Under the pieces are notes generated by a model. That model worked only from the letters and a program-made list of their open reading frames with translations, did no database searches and was not told where the DNA came from. Below, one piece after another: positions 60,646 to 64,000 of a stretch of DNA of 64,000 nucleotides (position 1 is the stretch's first letter; every line of letters begins with the position of its first letter). Both the position numbers and the translations under genes were made by a program. Source of the DNA: Paenibacillus xylaniclasticus (GTDB taxonomy: Bacteria; Bacillota; Bacilli; Paenibacillales; Paenibacillaceae); assembly GCF_004001065.1 (NCBI RefSeq), contig NZ_BIML01000005.1, positions 1 to 64,000 of the forward strand. The letters are read 5' to 3'.

Positions 60646-60673
60646 ATATCGAAATAAAAATGTCATAAATTTA
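60646..60673 (-). promoter_or_regulatory. sigma-D-type promoter of fliD operon
   Basis: The minus strand reads TAAA (60670-60673), 16 bases, then TTCGATAT (60646-60653), matching 6 of 8 in the sigma-D -10. In B. subtilis fliDST is also transcribed by sigma-D. Confidence 0.6.
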
Positions 60674-60734
60674 TAGTGTACAAATGAAATATATGAGTAG
60701 CTGCAATAAATCAATTTCATATCCCTTTTTAAGG

Positions 60735-60762
60735 AAAAAGAGGCCCACATTAATCGTGGACC
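60735..60762 (-). terminator. intrinsic terminator after hag
   Basis: GGCCCAC (60742-60748) pairs with GTGGACC (60756-60762) with one G-T pair, and is followed by TCTTTTT on the minus strand. It separates hag from the fliD operon. Confidence 0.85.
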
Positions 60763-60784
60763 CCTCCTTACCCTAATCCGAGAA

Positions 60785-61591
60785 TTAACGGAGCAGTTGC
60801 AGTACGCCTTGTGGCGCTTGGTTAGCTTGTGCCAGCATTGCCGTCGAAGCTTGTTGCAGAATGTTGAACTTCGTGTAGTTCATCATTTCAGCTGCCATAT
60901 CCGTATCACGGATACGCGATTCAGCTGCTTGCAGGTTTTCAGCGTTTACGCCGACGTTGTTATACGTATGCTCCAGACGGTTCTGGTAAGCACCCAGCGT
61001 AGAACGAGCCGTATTGATTTGCGAAATTGCAGCGTCAACTACACCATTCTCCGTACGAGCGGAAGCTTGGTCCGTCAGCGTACCGAAATTGATTTTCGCA
61101 TCGATACCGGAGAAATCGAGAACGATTTGGTCCGTATCTTTACCAGCCGTTTGGATCGTGATGTTACCGCCGCTACCGTCAAGCAGCGTGATGCCGTTGA
61201 ACGTAAAGTTCTCTGCGATACGGTTAATTTCCGAGCTGAGGTTGCTGTATTCGTTTTGAATAGCTGCAATGTCTTCAGCTTCCGTCAGCGTACCGTTGGA
61301 TGCTTGCGTTACGAGCTCTTTCATGCGCGTCAGCATGTCGGAGATTTCGTTCATTGCACCCTCAGCAGCTTGTACCATCGAGATACCGTCTTGCGTGTTA
61401 CGCATACCTTGGTTCATCGCACGGATGTCAGCACGCATTTTTTGGGAGATCGACAGACCAGCTGCATCGTCAGCTGCACGGTTGATCCGGTAGCCCGACG
61501 AGAGTTTCTCGCTGGATTTACCTTGTTGGATGTTGTTGAAAACCAGGTTACGGTGCGAGTTCATCGCGTTAAGATTGTGGTTGATAATCAT
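60785..61591 (-). CDS. hag: flagellin
   Basis: 268 residues, a short flagellin made of the conserved D0/D1 regions (N-terminal IINHNLNAMNSHRNL, GYRINRAADDAAGLSISQKM; C-terminal NLQAAESRIRDTDMAAEMM, ending GVLQLLR) with only a small variable centre. It is exported by the flagellar type III system and forms the filament. Likely regulated by a sigma-D promoter (61664-61691) and, at translation, by CsrA/FliW, whose genes lie immediately upstream. The ribosome-binding site is GGGAGG. Confidence 0.97.
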   Translation of the reverse strand: MIINHNLNAMNSHRNLVFNNIQQGKSSEKLSSGYRINRAADDAAGLSISQKMRADIRAMNQGMRNTQDGISMVQAAEGAMNEISDMLTRMKELVTQASNGTLTEAEDIAAIQNEYSNLSSEINRIAENFTFNGITLLDGSGGNITIQTAGKDTDQIVLDFSGIDAKINFGTLTDQASARTENGVVDAAISQINTARSTLGAYQNRLEHTYNNVGVNAENLQAAESRIRDTDMAAEMMNYTKFNILQQASTAMLAQANQAPQGVLQLLR

Positions 61592-61598
61592 GTTTGTT

Positions 61599-61637
61599 TT
61601 CCTCCCTGAAAATATGAATTGTCCACTTCCTTGTGGA
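61599..61637 (-). promoter_or_regulatory. CsrA-binding region in hag leader
   Basis: The leader contains a hairpin TCCAC-AAGGAA-GTGGA (61622-61637) with GGA in the loop, and a second GGA within the Shine-Dalgarno CAGGGAGGAAA (about 61599-61608). A GGA loop plus a GGA-containing ribosome-binding site is the known arrangement by which CsrA blocks hag translation in B. subtilis until FliW removes it. Confidence 0.75.
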
Positions 61638-61663
61638 GTAGCCGTTACCGGCTCACATTAATA

Positions 61664-61691
61664 TCATCGGCAATTCATGAGGGAGAGTTTA
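61664..61691 (-). promoter_or_regulatory. sigma-D promoter of hag
   Basis: The minus strand reads TAAA (61688-61691), 16 bases, then GCCGATGA (61664-61671), close to the sigma-D consensus. It lies between the csrA stop and hag, about 70 bp before the start codon. Confidence 0.8.
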
Positions 61692-61698
61692 TAGCTAT

Positions 61699-61956
61699 TC
61701 AATCATTTTTATTATTTTTTTCTTCTTTTTTGCGACTTTGTACCCACTTCTTTAGTCCATCTACACTCGCAGAAGTGGAGACAGCCTCCCGATTCGAGAT
61801 TTTGACATCATCCATGACTTCCTTACGCACGATACTGTACTCTCTAGGCGCCTCAATGCCTATCTTCACTTGATCACCATCGATTGCGGTTATGATGATC
61901 TCAATGTTTTGATTGATGACAATCGTTTGTCCCCGTTTTCTGCTCAAGATCAGCAT
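61699..61956 (-). CDS. csrA: carbon storage regulator CsrA
   Basis: 85 residues. The dimeric RNA-binding core (MLILSRKRGQTIVI, IGIEAPREYSIVRKEV) occupies 1-50 and is followed by a longer than usual, Lys/Glu/Asn-rich tail. It represses translation at GGA motifs; hag is the expected target. It starts 2 bp after fliW (AAGGCGG 9 bases upstream), so the two are translated as a pair. Confidence 0.95.
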   Translation of the reverse strand: MLILSRKRGQTIVINQNIEIIITAIDGDQVKIGIEAPREYSIVRKEVMDDVKISNREAVSTSASVDGLKKWVQSRKKEEKNNKND

Positions 61957-61958
61957 CT

Positions 61959-62369
61959 CTAAATTCCGCCTTCCTTATTGGGAAGTAAAGGAGAGTGAAT
62001 GGAATACGTCACATTATTCAATATAATTTGCCGGCCATGACCACTCTTTATATTAATAACAATAGGGGCAATCAAATTAATGGTGGACCGATCAAAGGGC
62101 TGATTAACGGTTACAATACAGAATACGGCCACATCTTCTGTTTTCTCAATATTCAACCCTGCGATTACTTCATCGCTAAGCTTAAACTCATACTCCGGAT
62201 AAAATTCGAAAGGCGATACGACAACGAAGCCAACGTTAGCATCCGCTTCACTTTGGAGCAGCACGAATGGCATTTGATCATCGATTTTTTCCATTCGAAA
62301 ATAACGATGCTCTGTAAATCCGAGTATACTGTCCCCTAAATCCAGACGTTTATCATTCATATATTCCAC
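61959..62369 (-). CDS. fliW: flagellar assembly factor FliW
   Basis: 136 residues. The core VVSPFEFYPEYEFKLSD, EDVAVFCIVTV and TINLIAPIVIN blocks are typical. FliW sequesters either CsrA or flagellin, coupling filament export to hag translation. The N-terminus is a little shorter than in B. subtilis, lacking much of the first strand. GTG at 62369 lies 6 bases after GGAGGG and is preferred to the ATG three codons in. It follows a terminator with only 46 bp of spacing, so some readthrough from flgL-yviE is likely. Confidence 0.92.
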   Translation of the reverse strand: MEYMNDKRLDLGDSILGFTEHRYFRMEKIDDQMPFVLLQSEADANVGFVVVSPFEFYPEYEFKLSDEVIAGLNIEKTEDVAVFCIVTVNQPFDRSTINLIAPIVINIKSGHGRQIILNNVTYSIHSPLLPNKEGGI

Positions 62370-62408
62370 TTTATTCCCTCCGCATTCACTTCATCGAAAA
62401 ATATATTT

Positions 62409-62441
62409 AAAAAACAATGCTATAGCTTTCGCTATAGCATT
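62409..62441 (-). terminator. intrinsic terminator between yviE-like gene and fliW
   Basis: A perfect 11-bp stem, AATGCTATAGC (62416-62426) with GCTATAGCATT (62431-62441), a 4-base loop, then GTTTTTT on the minus strand. It directly follows the stop of the yviE-like gene. No good promoter fits in the 46 bp before fliW. Confidence 0.9.
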
Positions 62442-62442
62442 C

Positions 62443-63012
62443 TTATCTATACCAGTCGTATGGAGTAACCTCGATTTCAATCGTGTTCTTCTGCCGTAAG
62501 TAAATTTCAAGATTGCCGCGCTGCACCTCAATATTCGGACGATGCGGGATATAATTGATTTGTACAGTTGTCGGCTCTATTGTCGTCTGGACACTGCCTG
62601 CTTCATAATCCAGCTTCACATTATCGTATCCGGGAGTTCCGACTTGATAATCGACCGGATTCTCACGGAACAGCGCATCCATTGCAAGATCGGCGAACGC
62701 GCTGCGCGGGTTCGTAATATCCGCCATCCGCTGCCCTTCCTCAACCTTCTTCGCCAGATGCTGCAGAAAGATTGATTGCATCTGACTGTAAATTCCGCTG
62801 CTCCATTCCAAATTCGGCCCTTTACCAAGCCCATGCCATGCCTCAGAGGAGTCAATCGACAGCTTGGAATCTGAATATTCGAATTCCATCGCCCCGTTCT
62901 GTGTTTCAATCGATTGCTCTCCTGACGGCGACTCCATAATTTGACGTGATGGCTCAGTCTGAATCCCTATTGCAGCATTCGTCTGCCTAATCGACAGTCT
63001 TAAATCAATCAT
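62443..63012 (-). CDS. DUF6470 family protein (YviE-like)
   Basis: 189 residues of the family found between flgL and fliW in Bacillales (YviE). N-terminal LRLSIRQTNAAIGIQTEPSRQ and a C-terminal stretch rich in beta-type Ile/Glu alternation (IEVQRGNLEIYLRQK) fit. Function unknown. The ATG at 63012 lies 9 bases after AGGGGCGG; the ATG three codons upstream is too close to it. It is 24 bp after flgL. Confidence 0.85.
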   Translation of the reverse strand: MIDLRLSIRQTNAAIGIQTEPSRQIMESPSGEQSIETQNGAMEFEYSDSKLSIDSSEAWHGLGKGPNLEWSSGIYSQMQSIFLQHLAKKVEEGQRMADITNPRSAFADLAMDALFRENPVDYQVGTPGYDNVKLDYEAGSVQTTIEPTTVQINYIPHRPNIEVQRGNLEIYLRQKNTIEIEVTPYDWYR

Positions 63013-63036
63013 CTCGTCCATCCGCCCCTAGTCATC

Positions 63037-63942
63037 TTATCTCAAATAATCAATAAGCGTTCTCTGAATGACTTTAGCACCGGTAGACAGCGACGCTTGA
63101 TAGACGGCTTCCTCCTGATTGTAGCGCATAATGGTTTCGGCCATATCCGCATCCTCAACTTTACTCTGCAAATCCGTAAGGTTATAGTTCAAATCCTGCA
63201 TGCGCTGATCGATGAGATCGATTCGATTCACACGCGCCCCGACCTCCGAACGGATATTAATAACTTGCTCATACCGGGAGTTCAAACGATTAGATGCATC
63301 TAACAATGCAGCTTTATCCGCCGTTGAGATCGAGTTCGCGATATCTTTTAATGTTTTGAACAAATTATTGGCATCAGCTGTTCTGCCGAACACTTCTCCG
63401 CCCGTCACATTCGTCCCCACAGTTACTCCTGCAGCAAATCGAACTTTTATAAGCTGATTGTCAGTGTCAACGGCATTCGGAGTAAAAGCAGTAGCTGCAT
63501 CGTACGGCCTAATATCGGTCATTTGGCCGTTAAAAATATATTTGCCGTTCAACTGATCATTGCCGATCATGATGACCTGTTCATAAATTTGATTAATCTC
63601 AACCGCGATAGCGTCAAGCGCAGTTTGCGGGTTCGTATCGTTCAGAGCTTGAACCGTCAATTCCTGTGCCCGCTGGACAAGATCGCTTAACTGCCCCAGT
63701 ACCGTGTCGGTATGATCGAGCTGCGCTTTCGCTTGAGCGATATTTTTATCATATTGTTCATTCATCGCCAATTCACTGCGATAACGCAGGGAATAAGTAA
63801 TGCCTACCGGATCGTCAGACGGCTTGTTCAGCTTGCGTCCAGTCGACAATTGATTCTGCTGATCGGTCATCCGAGTCAAGTTATGGTTAATGTTACGCAT
63901 CAATTGGTTATGCATCATTCCAGAGGTAACGCGTAATGCCAT
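63037..63942 (-). CDS. flgL: flagellar hook-associated protein FlgL
   Basis: 301 residues, related to flagellin at both ends (LRVTSGMMHNQLMRNINHNL, GRKLNKPSDDPVGI; C-terminal AETIMRYNQEEAVYQASL). FlgL (HAP3) joins hook to filament. GAGGAGG before the ATG. It starts about 25 bp after the flgK stop, the usual flgK-flgL-yviE order. Confidence 0.96.
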   Translation of the reverse strand: MALRVTSGMMHNQLMRNINHNLTRMTDQQNQLSTGRKLNKPSDDPVGITYSLRYRSELAMNEQYDKNIAQAKAQLDHTDTVLGQLSDLVQRAQELTVQALNDTNPQTALDAIAVEINQIYEQVIMIGNDQLNGKYIFNGQMTDIRPYDAATAFTPNAVDTDNQLIKVRFAAGVTVGTNVTGGEVFGRTADANNLFKTLKDIANSISTADKAALLDASNRLNSRYEQVINIRSEVGARVNRIDLIDQRMQDLNYNLTDLQSKVEDADMAETIMRYNQEEAVYQASLSTGAKVIQRTLIDYLR

Positions 63943-63967
63943 TCTAATTCCTCCTCACCGTTAACTA

Positions 63968-64000
63968 TTAACGTCCTACAACACCCATACCATTAATGAC
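63968..64000 (-). CDS. flgK: flagellar hook-associated protein FlgK, C-terminal end (partial)
   Basis: Only the last ten codons before TAA are in the window; they read VINGMGVVGR, the type of ending FlgK (HAP1) proteins have. The position directly upstream of flgL agrees with the conserved flgK-flgL order. The rest lies beyond the right edge. Confidence 0.75.
   Translation of the reverse strand, partial: VINGMGVVGR

Overview
The window looks like a chromosomal segment of a spore-forming, motile member of the Paenibacillaceae (Paenibacillus/Cohnella type). This rests on three things seen in the sequence: strong AGGAGG-type ribosome-binding sites with consensus sigma-A promoters, Bacillus-type gene families (long HPF, PcrB, MinJ-like, CtpB, GerQ-like, FliW/CsrA), and a gene order that follows the Bacillus subtilis uvrBA-minJ-ctpB-ftsXE-prfB-secA-hpf-fliTSD-flaG-hag-csrA-fliW-yviE-flgLK segment with insertions. 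Nearly everything is on the minus strand. The exceptions are a sugar-phosphate isomerase-like gene, a VanW gene and a TPR glycosyltransferase.

Layout, left to right (minus-strand transcription runs right to left): the leader and promoters of a ribosomal RNA operon whose genes lie off the left edge; pcrB-pcrA-ligA with a 53-bp tandem repeat between pcrA and ligA; a U32 protein; a three-gene envelope cluster (two copper-amine-oxidase-N 'stalk' proteins around an HtrA-like protease); small and spore-related genes; SOS-type uvrB-uvrA; a MarR regulator with an MMPL exporter; a GH36 alpha-galactosidase; minJ, ctpB, and ftsE-ftsX with an EnvC-like hydrolase activator; a VanW gene next to a tiny holin-like type I toxin and a probable antisense RNA; the complete arginine cluster argC-J-B-D-F-G-H; a YitT protein; prfB with its programmed frameshift; secA; hpf; fliB; a cold-shock gene; a glycosyltransferase; a large VWA/TIG surface protein; and the late flagellar cluster fliT-fliS-flaG-fliD-hag-csrA-fliW-yviE-flgL, with the last codons of flgK at the right edge.

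Working together: argC-J-B-D-F-G-H supplies the recycling route from glutamate to arginine. FtsEX probably gates the adjacent M23 protein in cell-wall cleavage. CsrA and FliW sit directly upstream of hag, and the hag leader carries a GGA-loop hairpin plus a GGA-containing Shine-Dalgarno, as expected for the CsrA-FliW-flagellin homeostasis loop. FliB could methylate flagellin.

The most notable element is the VWA/seven-TIG protein gene. It has a sigma-D-like promoter, a cyclic-di-GMP class I riboswitch and an intrinsic terminator just before its ribosome-binding site, so a large surface protein appears to be tied both to the motility regulon and to c-di-GMP. Other items worth attention are the toxin/antisense locus, the FliD lacking its middle domains, the 53-bp repeat array, and the terminator abutting the alpha-galactosidase start. 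No sequence search or folding program was run; all family calls are by eye.
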